A stretch of DNA of 64,000 bases from positions 149,001 to 213,000 of the forward strand of contig JAALGZ010000015.1 of NCBI GenBank assembly GCA_015227615.1, read 5' to 3'. This document shows, piece after piece, positions 1 to 12,220 of the stretch. A model generated the notes under the pieces. It was not told where the DNA came from, searched no databases, and worked only from the letters and a program-made list of their open reading frames with translations. The stretch is from Labyrinthula sp. Ha. Taxonomy: Eukaryota; Sar; Bigyra; Labyrinthulida; Labyrinthulaceae. The position numbers and the translations under genes are program-made. Position 1 is the stretch's first letter. Each line of letters starts with the position of its first letter.

Positions 1-3000
1 AACTTGAAATTAAAATTTACAACAGTGAAATTCATGATGGGAGGAGCCTCAGACTTCGACTGTATGAATGTGTTTGAGCCTTTTGATAACAATAAGGTTC
101 CCAAGTAGCAAGATTACAATCTACTCTGAAAAATTACTACCCACGATGAAAGTTGACTTCCCCTCCCTATGTAAAGCTTAGTTAATGGAGGAACTTGCAA
201 TGCCTAATAAATTTGACTTTTTTGTGCTGTGAGAGATTTTGGAATTTACTGGAGCAGAAGTACACTTCAAATGAAGTTTTTTAATCTCAATTGTATTATT
301 TCTGACCCTACAAGAAGAAAATGATAAGCAGGACATGAAAACCAATTGCTTAGATTTTTCTTGAAAAACAAGGATACACAGAAGTGGTAATTAAGAGCAA
401 ACAACTTAAGCAGTCAGAATAAGGTTCGAAGACAAAGAATATTTTTCGGCAAATGCTTATGCACCAACCAATGAAACAGCTGTCAATTAGTTCAGGATAC
501 TGTGTAACTTGTTGAAAGGAAATGTATTTAAGAGAGAGAAATGGAACCTTTCTTAGTGCAAGACATCTTTATTGTCCATATCAATAGGAACTGGCCCTAG
601 AAAAGTTATAGATGTAACATGTCAGAATGCTGTAAAATTATCGAAGACACTTGGTCAACTTTCTCTGTAAACGTACACTTTTCATCGTCAACATCTTTTT
701 TAAAATCAGGAGGCACACAAAAATCTCATACAAAATACACGTAGAGAAAACCACTTAAAAAAATATCAGAGTCAGATTTTCATGTAGCTCAAAGTTGACA
801 TGTAGGAATATGAAAGGAGTTTTAAAAACTAATGAATCATGAAAGAAAGGTATACAAAATATAATCTCCATGGTTTACTTACAATTTTTTACTAGAACTT
901 CCATCCGAAAAAAAATAAATATGGTGATACATAAAATAATTGCATTACATCTTACCTCTCACCAGCAAATAACGCCTAAATAGCATAGGAACATAAGTGT
1001 TCGCCATCGAATCAATGAAATTGAAAGAGTTACCTTGATTAGAGCATTTATAACTGAATAATTCAGAAATTCTTATTTAAATTGAACAAATAATATGCAG
1101 AAAAATTAACACAAAACTGTTTTCACCAAGATGCCCAGGCAAGGCTCATACGAACCTCAAAGGCAGGACCTTGATAGAGGGTGAGGGATGTATTAGGTAA
1201 AGAGAAAACTTGTCGTAAAGCTCTAATGCAAAGAAGACAAAGCAGCGGAAAACAAAACAGAGCTAAACTTTCCCCAGATTCACATTCCTTTATCAAAGTT
1301 AGAGTGAATAGCACGAGCAATGGACTTATAAGTAACCCATCTGCATATACCGCACATTTCTGAGTCTGCCACCGGTATGATTGGGAAGTTTCAATAGATG
1401 AAAATTTAATGCCAAAAGAAAACTTTGGCTATCCAAAATGAGATAACACTTTCTCTCACGTAGAAAGAATCTGCAAGGGAATATACACTTAACATATGTT
1501 ATTTGTACTATTGACACGACATGATAGAAATACATCTTGATTTCCCCTCATTGAACACTCTAAAAAATTCATCATAGTTGAAAAGATCTAGCAGTACGGA
1601 AAAATGCTAGAGCTTAACAAAAGAATTACAGAATTATCAATAAATAGCCATAACAAAATTTTCTAAGGCAATAGGTTATGTTTTCATGAGCTCTTCCAGC
1701 CCTTGACCTCATAAACTTACTCTTTTCTCATTCCAATTAGTTAAGTTTTGCAAGAGAGAAAATATTCAGAATCTTGGTATCTACTCACCATTTTTATTCA
1801 TGTTCTTTTACTTAAATTTTTCACAAAAACATTCAATTCGTGGAGAAAAAAATATCGGATCAACATTAATTCACTACCGGGCTCCCTTCCATGAACAAAA
1901 TTGGGTAAACGAAGAAAACTAGTAGCAACTGAATTTTTGAAAGCGATACAAAAAGAGTAGAAAAGATAAGTTCTTCTTATTTATTTCCTTTCATAAACAC
2001 TTTACCACTGTCATTATGGACTTGATATTTTTTTTATTTCTCTCGTTTTCCTCAAAAGTCTATTAGCATCATCACGTACTAATACATTACATAAGTTGGC
2101 AGGTAAGAACATAATCAGAAGTTTATATAAGAATAACAGTTACTCCAAAAACTCTTGAGAAGTTTTCATTAAATTCAGATTCATGCAGTAAAGGTTATTA
2201 TCCAATCTTGTAGAGGTTCTTGTAGACGGGTTGTTATTTTCAAGGAAAGGGTATTATTTATTATACATTGGAATTGGTGCTGATATCTTTTCTATGAAAA
2301 GTATGTTTGTTATTAGAATGTGTAAAAAATGACAAAAACTACCAAGAATGTATTTTCTATGTATGTATATAAATGAAAGAAGAACTTATATAAATTGCCA
2401 CTCAAAGTGAGACGTTTGAAAGTTTATCTATAATCCGGGTTAAGGAACCGGTGCAAAACTTTCTTTAAAGGTATTTGGTAAAGAATGCGGAGCATTTAAT
2501 TTCAGCAATGATAACACGGTCAAAGCTCTGTTTCTGAAAATTTCAATTCCAGAAATTATAAGGTTATCATATTGGAACAATAAACACCAATTAAGCTACG
2601 AATCCAGGAAAGTACTCATAGAAAATTTGAAATCAACAGAACCATATTATACATTTCTGAAGTTAAGTACGTAATCCTCCCTCATGAAAACATAAAGGGA
2701 GACAAAACTATTGATAACAGTACACTTTCTAGTATATACCAGTCAATAATCTCTTCAAAAAGATAAGTACCATATCGAAAATAACTGGATATGCCAAAGG
2801 TAAGGATTTGACCTGGTGAAAGCTGTATCTCTTACATAATTATCTTATGATTAAGAAGTTTGGAACCTGATTTTTTTGTAAATTTGACGCTGTATCAAAC
2901 ATCTAGTATAGACAAACATTCTATTACCCAAAATTTCAACAAATAAATTACAGAAACCGCGAAAAAACGCACCAAGTGACACCAGTAGAAATGATTATTT

Positions 3001-5707
3001 TGGTATAACGACCGAATACCAGACATTTTGTAAATGCCGTGAAAATTACTAAGAAATGTTTCGCAAGGAACAGTAACAAACCTCTAGAATACTAGATGTG
3101 CTTCTTCCTCAGATAAATCGAATCCAGTAATTTCCAGCCATACCTCATATGACCCCTAGGTTCCTCTTCATATACATGTGATTAAAAAGATACAACTATA
3201 ACAATTTACTTCACTAAGCAAGCTTTTCAACCAGATCCCTAAAATATGTGGAAGTAGTGCCTCGGAAGCTTTTACTTGATTACCCCATCAGCTTCTCACG
3301 AACAAAACTTTCCACTTAATCAAATTGAAAAGATGTATTGAGAAATTGAAAATGTCAACCTCTTTGAATGGCTGCGCAGTATGTTTAATAGTTCAAAAGC
3401 TATAATCCAATCAAACCAAGTTCTTACAATTGGCAATGAGTCCAGGTCATAAAGTAAACAACATTCAGTGGGCAACATCTTATATCAACACTTGCGAAAA
3501 CTTATCCACTTCATGTCCAGGTATCATGTATATATTTTGTTTTGACTTAAGATATATTCTTGGTCTCTTCATTGCTTAGACATCTTATTTCAATGTCTTA
3601 CTGGAATGCTGTGATATTGATGGTAGTATTTTCTATAATTTTAAAGCAAGAAAAAGAGAGCAATCAAAATAATGTAAATGACCATCTAGCAAGACAATAA
3701 ATCGATATCTTACAATGTTATATAATGAAAGTGATACCAGAAGCCGATATGTTTAAAATAAAAAAACTATAATAGTGATTGATTGTCACAGAAGAACATT
3801 TTTTCAGTGATTATATAAGTTTGCAATTTTCATGGTAGATGCATTGCAGTCTAGTATTGGTATGGTAATTAAAACATCATATAAAAAGTTAAGAAAAATG
3901 AAAGTGTTTGAAACTCCCTTTTTTTATTTGTAATTGTGGATTTAAGTCTATTCTCCTTTGGATACAGAATATAAATACACTTTACTACAGTGTACAAAAG
4001 TTAAATCGCTGGCAAATTCATTCCTCTTAGTATTAACCCTTAAACCTCAAAGTTTTAACATGCTTTCCTTCATGTTCTTGGAATAAACCGAATAAAATTC
4101 CCCATTCTAAGATCCTGTCTCCCCTAAAGAAAAAGTGAACTCCCTAATGTACTAGACCTCTCTACACAGTCTAGCCGTGCAACAAGAATATCTATATTGT
4201 CATTTTCATATAAAAAAATGAAAGGTCAATTGAGTCTCAAACCTAGTTAAGCTCTAAAAGTGCGCTTGTCTTCCCATTTTTCGTTTTCTTCTTCAAATGT
4301 CAACTGCTCAAAATTTCACGGTACACTATACGTACCCCTACTTTGGCTCATAAACCATATCTGTAGTATTTTCTTGACAATATTATTCCTAACTAACTAT
4401 TTCTAGATTTTAGTCAAATCTCAGTTCAAAAACTTTCAAATTCACCCTTCGGAATGGTAATTATTATTTGCTATATATGTCGCTTTGTTTTCTATTAACT
4501 GTCTAATAAAGCAGTTGGTGTATCTAACTGCTTTGCTATAGAAATTGCAACCAGTATGTCCGATGTTCAAAGCAGAAGCGACAGGATACTGAGAGCTACT
4601 GGGAGATTTTATAGGTTAAGAGGTTGGTTAGCTGAATTTAATTTATGAACTTTGTATTATTTAAGGTTTGGATTTAATGAAAATTATCAATAATTATTTG
4701 ATAATCATTTTGATTCTGATTATTAACAAAAGAGTTACGATTTTCATATTTATAAATTGATTCAGATCTTATGCTGTTTATCAACTAATTATCAAAATAA
4801 CGAAGGGTTAGGGGACACTATTCTAAATTGAGAAAATTTAATACTTATTTTCTGCATCTTATGAAAACCCTTATAAACTGGCCAGGTGATATAGGAATAT
4901 TCCAATAATAGGATATGGTTGGGTCATTTAGCTATTTTCTTGAAGCTTTGCATACGGTGCAAGAAATGAAAAATTATTTTTGTGGTCGGTCGATCCAAGG
5001 CCGTGTGGCCTAATTTATTATAGTTAATCAAGTGATTATCAATAACCAATCAAAATGGTTGGAGAATCATCAGAAGTAGCATTCTCCGGTGTAGTGGCTG
5101 TCCCGCTGATGGTATTTGTTTGCCTGAGAGAAGTTGTTGAGAGTGTTCCTATGAGAGTGGGTTCAGTCTGGTTCGTTGTCGAAATTTTGAATATTTGTTG
5201 AAGTTAGGGGATAATTCAGCTCGGAGTTCTTGATGGATTCAGTTGCTCTGTTTAGCATTTCTGACGAAGTTCATCTATCTTCCTTATATCTAACTCTCCT
5301 TCCTTCATTCTAATGTTTTCTTCTTTGAAGTTCTTCATAACTTATTTGGATTTTATCTTATACATTCAAAATTAACTTGGTTCCCATCATTTATTCTCCT
5401 TTCTTCATTTATACTTTGATTTTCCCCAAAATATTTACCAGTGCCAGTTTTCTGAATTCCGTTTCTAAAACAGATATTTCAGGCAAAAATTGAACCGTTA
5501 CTGCAGTAATAATCACAATAATTGAATCGGCTCTATTTTAACTAACAGCTAGCTTATACGAATTCCCCACACCAAAGGCAAATTTCAGGACAACAAAAGC
5601 TAAAGCATAGCCGTTGAAATTTAAAGAAGAAAGAGGAAATTGTAAAGAAATAGTGGAAGGTTTGTTTGAGCTATAGTGGTTAAGGAGTTTCAGGGAAAAG
5701 GTAGAAA
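1..5707. other. Gene-free AT-rich stretch upstream of the acyltransferase
   Basis: No coding region can be supported here. The few open frames of about 60-70 codons at 1.1-1.5 kb have no recognisable motifs and look random. Small items seen are a perfect 9-bp hairpin at 4508-4534 (AAAGCAGTT, 9-nt loop, AACTGCTTT), a cluster of TTATCA/TGATAA words at about 4680-5050, a 19-nt near-match to the LINE endonuclease region at 4574-4592, and a tRNA-like 5' end at 4999-5014. None of them makes a gene. Confidence 0.6.
5495..5500 (-). promoter_or_regulatory. MYB-type TAACGG site upstream of the acyltransferase
   Basis: CCGTTA on the plus strand is TAACGG on the minus strand, the core of a MYB recognition element. 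It lies about 208 bp before the acyltransferase ATG. The same hexamer recurs closer to several other start codons in the window. A single copy at this distance could be chance. Confidence 0.2.
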
Positions 5708-7693
5708 ATGTCATGTTGTTGCTCGCTTAAAACGTTGTCTGGCTTCGTAGTCAACAGCTTTTTTTATTCAGTTGAAGTTCTCAACGCAGAGAATGCTCCT
5801 TTAGAGGGTCCAGTTCTTTTTGTTGGAAACCATAATAATCAGTTCATAGATGCTGCGATGATGCTCTACGTAGTTCCTAGGAAGGTTTCCTTTATAATTG
5901 CTGAAAAGTCAATGCACCGTTTCATTATAGGTGACCTCGCTAGGATGGCTTCAGCGGTTCCAGTTGTTAGACCACAGGATGAAGCCGTAGCTGGAAAAGG
6001 AGTGATTTCTGAGCTTTCAATAGAGAAAAATATTCTTACGGGAAAAGAAACAAACTTTTCCAAAGAAGACAAACTTAAGAAAGGTTCAAAAATAGATGTG
6101 AAAAATATAGGAGAGTTTAAAGTAGTCGAAGTTATCTCAGACACTGAATTGACCTTTAAATTAGAAGGAGAAAGTGAAGAGAAAAATTCTGAAACTTTGT
6201 CAAATCTTCAAACAGTTCTTCAAGAGTCAGGGAAAGGTATAAGCTATAAAATCTTTCCAGCTGTTGATCAAGCAAAGATGTACGACGAGGTATTTACGCG
6301 TCTAGGATCCGGTGGCTCTATTGCGATCTTTCCAGAAGGTGGGTCACATGATAGGCCACAACTATTACCTTTAAAGGCAGGTGTTGCTGCCATGGCATTA
6401 GGAGCTCAAGCAAACGGTGTAAACGATATTAAAATCGTTCCAGTCGGCATCAATTATTTTGAAGCTTCTTCTTTTCGATCTCGAGTATTGGTTGAGGTCG
6501 GAAAACCGATCCCGATTACTGAAGATATCTATCAAAAGTATGTTGAAGGAAATAGACGCCAAGCATATTCAGATGTTCTAGAAGAAGTTAAATTAGGTTT
6601 AGAGAACGTAACTTTAAACGCCGCGGATTACAAGACGCAGGAAATTCTGCGCACGCTGAGAAGGTTGTATCAAAATGGCAGCGAGCTTTCTGCAGATCGA
6701 TATCTTGAGCTTTCCAGGAGATTCCTTCGAGGATATGAAGTTTGGAAGAAGGATGAAGAATATTGTCAACTGCTTGAGAAAACTGACAAATATCTCAGTA
6801 CTGCGAAAAGTCTTGGTCTTACGGATAAAGATATTGAAGATCTTCCACCCAGAGCCTCATTTCTCGTATACTTGAAAACTATAGGACAAATACTCTGGTC
6901 TTTTGTTATCATTTTGATCCTTTGTACTGTCCAGCTTCCTGGTTTAATCCTGTCATCGCCTTACTTGATCTTGCTTAACAGGAAAGTAAATCGAGAAGTC
7001 AAAAAAGCTCTTGCAAAGTCAAAAGTCAAGATAAATGCGTCAGATGTTGCCGCTTCATACAAGGTGATAACAACTGCGGCCTATTTACCAACAGCAATGT
7101 TTCTCGAAACGGTTGTTGCTCTGCTCTTATGCTTCTTTCTATACAATAATGCGGCAACGAGCGTAGCTTCTGTTGCACCTGAAGGATTCTTTTTGGAGAA
7201 TATATTTTGGATAGGAGCGCTTCTTCTTTTCTTTATTCTCTTTCCAGTATACTTTATGATTGGCGTCTTGGTTTTAGAATCAGCCATTTGGAGAGCTAAG
7301 GTTCTTCCAAGGAGAATGTTTACATTATTTCAGATAACAAAGAGGTTCTTCAGTAAATGTTGGTGTTGTGGAGGAACAGCTTTGTCTCCAGAAACAGATG
7401 TTAGAGTACAAAGAAGAAATCTTGTTCTTCAGGTTCAGAACGTGGTGCTTAGGTTGACTGCAGACGATGAAGTTTGGATTAAAGATCCTATTTTAGATCA
7501 GAAGGAGATTATGTCGAGAAGAGAAGTTACTTCTAAAGAGCTTGCCTCATTAATAGGAATTAAAGGAAAGGATATAGAGTTAATCAGACACAAGAGCCTA
7601 GACGACCCCACATTGGCAAGAAGTTTAGACCAGCTGCTTGGAACAAGTCAGAAAGCAGAAATTGCTGCGTCTCCAGAGAGTGCTAGTATATAA
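5708..7693 (+). CDS. Glycerol-3-phosphate / DHAP O-acyltransferase, fungal Gpt2/Sct1-like (661 aa)
   Basis: Membrane acyltransferase predicted to make lysophosphatidate or 1-acyl-DHAP, the first step of glycerolipid synthesis in the ER. The PlsC-type catalytic motif reads NHNNQFID near residue 41, matching the NHxxxxD class, and the substrate-binding motif FPEGGSHDR lies near residue 207 and continues into LLPLKAG, very like the yeast Gpt2/Sct1 proteins. Between them is the insertion of about 130 residues usual in that subfamily, with a VVEVISDTEL segment. Three or four hydrophobic segments follow at about 396-424, 457-480 and 493-525. The length is a little under the yeast enzymes (about 740-760 aa). 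The start is the first ATG, and a single exon suffices. It converges on the twin-CX9C gene with 29 bp between stop codons. Substrate preference between glycerol-3-phosphate and DHAP cannot be read from the sequence. Confidence 0.9.
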   Translation: MSCCCSLKTLSGFVVNSFFYSVEVLNAENAPLEGPVLFVGNHNNQFIDAAMMLYVVPRKVSFIIAEKSMHRFIIGDLARMASAVPVVRPQDEAVAGKGVISELSIEKNILTGKETNFSKEDKLKKGSKIDVKNIGEFKVVEVISDTELTFKLEGESEEKNSETLSNLQTVLQESGKGISYKIFPAVDQAKMYDEVFTRLGSGGSIAIFPEGGSHDRPQLLPLKAGVAAMALGAQANGVNDIKIVPVGINYFEASSFRSRVLVEVGKPIPITEDIYQKYVEGNRRQAYSDVLEEVKLGLENVTLNAADYKTQEILRTLRRLYQNGSELSADRYLELSRRFLRGYEVWKKDEEYCQLLEKTDKYLSTAKSLGLTDKDIEDLPPRASFLVYLKTIGQILWSFVIILILCTVQLPGLILSSPYLILLNRKVNREVKKALAKSKVKINASDVAASYKVITTAAYLPTAMFLETVVALLLCFFLYNNAATSVASVAPEGFFLENIFWIGALLLFFILFPVYFMIGVLVLESAIWRAKVLPRRMFTLFQITKRFFSKCWCCGGTALSPETDVRVQRRNLVLQVQNVVLRLTADDEVWIKDPILDQKEIMSRREVTSKELASLIGIKGKDIELIRHKSLDDPTLARSLDQLLGTSQKAEIAASPESASI

Positions 7694-7722
7694 AGCTTTA
7701 ACTACTTTATTTATCTCTTGAC

Positions 7723-7914
7723 TTAACGAAGGGATTTTCGCACCTTGATGAAGCAGGCTTGTAATTTTTCGAATTCGACTGAGCAGGAGTTCTTTTTTAT
7801 ATTTTCGGACTTCTTTTGAATGCAAAGGGCATAATTCCGTATTTGTGTTGGACATTGTGCCGTCATGTTGCCGAATATCTTGCCTAAACTTGCAGCATCT
7901 TTCCTTCCTTTCAT
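7723..7914 (-). CDS. NDUFAF8: Twin CX9C protein, NDUFAF8-like mitochondrial complex I assembly factor (63 aa)
   Basis: A small but convincing gene. The protein has exactly two CX9C motifs (Cys 21/31 and Cys 44/54), the coiled-coil-helix arrangement imported into the mitochondrial intermembrane space through the Mia40 disulfide relay. The spacing, the total length (human NDUFAF8 is 74 aa) and the segment CSVEFEKLQAC, compared with the family's CxxEFEALxxC, point to NDUFAF8, a partner of NDUFAF5 in complex I assembly. Other small twin-CX9C families are an alternative. The ATG at 7914 gives a normal short N-terminus. It ends 29 bp from the stop of the convergent acyltransferase. The overlapping frame at 7625-7855 is a shadow. 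Confidence 0.75.
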   Translation of the reverse strand: MKGRKDAASLGKIFGNMTAQCPTQIRNYALCIQKKSENIKKNSCSVEFEKLQACFIKVRKSLR

Positions 7915-8859
7915 TGTTTTCTAGATTTCTTGTGTAGAAAAATTGTGGTAATCTCCCATTGTTATTTCGAATACTTTATAAATATTAGGCAGCTCCTAAG
8001 TCTTTACTGGCAACAACCTGTCCAAAAACAGAAATATTTCTATCTAGAGAGATAGGCATAAAGGGTAGCATAAACAAATAATCAAATTCTTTGAAACACT
8101 TAAAACTTCTTCTTTGTTGGACTGAACCTTGAAATTAACCCCTGAAAGGTAAGAGCAGAGCAGCAAAATTAAACAAAAGTATAGATATAAAAAGTGGTTT
8201 CGCAGAAACTGTACCTGGTGAACTATCCCGATCAAAGGTTTCTTTATTAGGAGCGAATCATTTGCAGTTGATAAAGATTAAATTAAAGGCTGGTGTTTCA
8301 TGCATTTTATAAATCAATGTGTGTGGCCTATTTGCTCCTTCCCTTAGCCCTTTATCTTGAAAAAAAATAATACTTGAGACCTAGTGAAACATTTACTGAT
8401 TTTCCCGATTTATATAACTCATTTTGCATCTCTTGATAATAAGTCTACCTTAGAACCTATAATATGAATACTTTTAGCCAATGCGAAGGTTTTCTTAATC
8501 CTGCCAACAGTGTTAAAAGTGCTAAAATGTGAGTCAAAGCCTTGACTTGATGAGCAGAATCGCACATGATTCCAACTTCTTAGGTACTAAATCCGTCAAT
8601 AGGAGCAACACAGCTTCAAAATTCCTGTATCCAAAAATCTTTCCAGCTTTCTCAAGGGTTCATATTCAACCTATTCAACTGGGAGCCGAAAAACATAGAT
8701 GTTTAAACTTTCACTGCAGATAACTCTAAACTGAAGTCTCAATCCTTCTGAGGTAAGAACTACATGTGGTCTCAGCAAAAAAATACGTTGAACGTTAAGA
8801 TCAGTTTCTATTTGAGCGCGAGAATAGCAATTTATAGCTCTGCATCCCTCTTTGGGGTA
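7915..8859. other. Intergenic, nothing recognised
   Basis: AT-rich DNA between the twin-CX9C gene and the old LINE copy. The short open frames at 8044-8235 and 8529-8723 show no domain and have unconvincing starts. The 5' edge of the LINE fragment is unclear, so some of this may be eroded LINE sequence. Confidence 0.5.
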
Positions 8860-10260
8860 TAAAAGTAAAGGTCTACCTCCGGCCTACATGGGATAACTAG
8901 CAGCGAGACTGTAAACTCAAGGGAAATACAATGAAGCAACAGAAAACATCCTGAATCAAGACGTGAAGCAACTAAGAAAACATATCCAACACAACTCAAC
9001 TCCTCCGAAAAAAACAAACCTATCACATATGAAGAAGCGTTAGACATCCTAGAGTTTGGAGATACACCAACACCACCAGAGCACGAACAACCTGCAAGCG
9101 CACCATCAACAGAGAGAATAGCCTTATCTGAAACAACTTCAAACCTTGAACGAGCTGGGGTCCACCCACCATCCTCTCCCAATTCGCCGGGGCGCTCCGA
9201 AAGGACTTTCCTTCCTATCTCAGAAAATCCTCAAACACCGGAAGAAAGGTCCATCCTGCAGCAATATAACACATGAACAGCAGCAGAAATAGAAACATGA
9301 ACCCTCTCCAATATATATCTCAGCCCCTGAATATAAGCGAAGAAATTCACAATTTGGAACAGTGACTGGAGAATCCTGGGAAATATAAAACTATGAGAAC
9401 CCTTTGACCAACATCCTTCACAAACCCGACTCAAACCTATGCAATAATGAACAAGCTTGCGGAAAAGGCCCTGCTGATGTCTTTTAAACACCTCCCAAAC
9501 AGATGCTATAGCTTGTGCTGCTAAGAAACTGAACCTCATCCTCCATAACTACATCGAAACAAGAGAATGAAGAGTGAGAGACAACTAAAGCGAGAAACGT
9601 ACCTGAAACCCACTGGAGAAAGCAAGAACAGTCAGGAACAGAAGGATAAATAGCAATAGAAGACAAACATTACTCAAAGTCAACAATTCTTCTCCCAACT
9701 CAACATCATCATAAACCCCTATATCCCCACGATTGGCACAAAGAACCCTTGTCTCCAGAAAACCGACTTCTAGTATCAGCAGCGACTCTAAAACTTCACA
9801 GGTGCTTGAATTGTAACCCCCCATCAACATCAATAACATTCCTTGGTCCTCCATATCCTGTTTGATTTGATCCGCGAACTTGCTGTCTTGGATTCATTCT
9901 TGCGCAATGTTGTGATTAGTGTCTTAATATTGAACAGTTTCAGATAACGATTTATTTTGGGATAATTCTAATATGATATATAAGGTGCAATAAACTGACC
10001 TAACAGACCAACCAGATCACTAGATTCTGTCAATAAACCAATTATTTTTTTAGGACTAGACCACAAGGAATACAGGATTCCACCCACGATACCCCACGAT
10101 ATTCCAGGAGACCGAGGAAGGAGCACGACACGATATAAGCTCTATGGAATAAGGAACCAGGAGGAAAGGCACGCATGTAGAGTAACATGGTAGGACCTAG
10201 GCGAGCATGTAGGTTAGGACTCACTCTGGGTTAATTCCTAAATAAACTACTACTAAAACC
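8860..10260 (+). mobile_element. Old, 5'-truncated LINE copy (3' end of ORF plus 3' UTR)
   Basis: Related to, but clearly diverged from, the full-length LINE at 21.1-25.4 kb, in the same orientation. Two protein blocks identify it. Around 9015-9095 the plus strand reads KPITYEEALDILEFGDTPTP, against KPIYYYEALALLGEEPVPPE in the intact element. Around 9298-9357 it reads MNPLQYISQPLNISEEI, against MNPMDYIQLLEQINEIL at the intact ORF's C-terminus. In the 3' UTR the words GACCAACCAG and CTGTCAA recur at about 10010-10033, as at about 25196-25225. Endonuclease and RT are missing and the reading frame is broken several times. Open frames on the minus strand here (8832-9854) are antisense shadows. 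Both edges are approximate. Confidence 0.7.
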
Positions 10261-12220
10261 AAGGCCCCTTGCACATATACTGCTTAATGAGCTATCTCTC
10301 ATTATATAGCACTGCTTTACGTAAGTTTATTATAAAATTACAACTCCTTGGGCTTCAATTCCATATAGCATGTTAACTAGACAAACTGAGACCCTTTGGG
10401 TTCCCCATTCCGAATATATACTTGAATCGTGTCACTCTCTCTATTGCAGGGACGAAATTGACTTGACTCTGGCCTCGATTATGGTCCTTATGCTTCAATG
10501 AAAATATATAATTTACATTTTCGAGCTTGAAGCTTCTAATATAAGTTCTAACGAGTGATGTGATGTTTTACTGCTTATTCTAAGTTCTTCAATAAACTGT
10601 TCATGCCAGTACTCACTAATGATACTAGATTGACAGACAAGTAAAATCTTTAGGTTTATTTTCTACTGCTATTAACACTTGAGTACTACAGTATCACACT
10701 ATTTTAAAGCGGCTATATAAGACAACAAAAATAAAATACGAGCCTGTAACCTGACTCCACGCACTGATACACGGAGTGAAGGTTCCAACAGTAATTAAAC
10801 TCAGCTATAACAGTTCCTACCATTATCTTATTTTCACGATGTGGTATTTCCAGTATGTGTTTAATACTACTAGTTCTCCCCTTAACTGGAAAATACATTA
10901 CTTGTGAAGATATGATTTGAAGCTGATAGCATCACTCTCAGACAAATTAGTCTTTCCCAACATAAAATACACGCAGCTGTATATATCAAGAACTCCTAAA
11001 TTTGTGGGTTCTAAGATTGAACTTCATAGTAACACCATATTTCTCTTAACTCTTTCAATTGGAGTGCATTGTACTTTAGAAAAATATACTGCCTAACGAA
11101 GTTTGCGCTGTGCTGTAATGACAAGAAAGCGAGATCTTGTTTCGTGCAAACTGAAACCTACACTATATTATATTAGTCTAATATCGATACATATGTATGT
11201 AAGCGGGAACGCAATGCTTCAAGATCGACAAAGTGATAGACTAGGTAAGCTATTAGCAGTAACCGGAAAGATTTCACATATTCGAAATATCCTATTTTAC
11301 CCAAACTGGGAGGAAATCTATGACTAATAAGGTCAAATCGCGTAGATTACTGCGAGCGAAGTCTTACTTTTTCATTATAGGAACATGTATGATTAACACC
11401 TTAAACAAATATATTTTCGAAGATATACATAGAAAGTTATCTAATGCACCTAAAGTTCCAGCTGATCTGTGTGCAATGAATCATGAAAACTAAAAAAACA
11501 ATTTTATATATTAAGTGAACTCAATATTTAAATATTGTTTAAAATAGTAGTGCAAGAAAACCTTTTAATTTGCAAGCCTGGCGATAATGAGAATAATTTA
11601 CATTCTTCTCTTATTATAGTACATAGAACACGCTTGGCGGAATTAAGTGGGACTAGGGGGGTAGCATAAATAACGGTTTCTGGGAGGAAATATATGGTAT
11701 GTAACTCTTAAATGCCTGTGATAGCTCTTACAGAACGCTTTAAATATGCCTTTATGCCCTCTTAGGAACAGCAAACTGATTAGAAGCCTCTACTAGAACT
11801 ACTCCATCGCTTTTAATTGCAAGTGAATATTTAAACCTCAGAAGCTAGAAAGCGGATTTAAAGTCCGTTACGCAGGAACCCGCTCAAGTTAACTAAAGAT
11901 AAGTTCAGGAGCCATGAGGTTCTATGCTTCGATCCTTGACATGCAGCGCTCAACTGTTCGAGGCACTGGAACATTTTCTTTCCAAACAAGCTTTTGCTTT
12001 GAACTTAAGCTTTAAAAGAACAAACTAGGACAATATGCTACTGTTCTGGTAAATTATTTTTTAGGTTTTTTTATTTCAATTTACAATTCATTCGATCTGC
12101 TCCGTCCTCAAAAGCAAAAACAAAAATACATTTTGACGAAGTAATGTAATATCGTGCTACGTAAGTCCTGAGAATTATTTCCGATTTCCGACCGTTTAAA
12201 AAACGATAAGAACGTTAAAA
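10261..12220. other. Intergenic, nothing recognised
   Basis: AT-rich sequence before the PEX11 gene. The 74-codon frame at 11103-11327 shows no known domain. A stretch near 11850-11950 faintly recalls a Leu-type tRNA anticodon arm but cannot be folded into a tRNA. Confidence 0.5.

Noticed and set aside
8832-9854. Several minus-strand ORFs of 60-116 codons
   Set aside because: They are antisense to the old LINE copy, whose plus-strand translation gives family-like protein blocks.
11850-11950. Possible Leu-type tRNA
   Set aside because: An anticodon-arm-like segment is present, but no acceptor stem, A-box or paired T-arm can be built.
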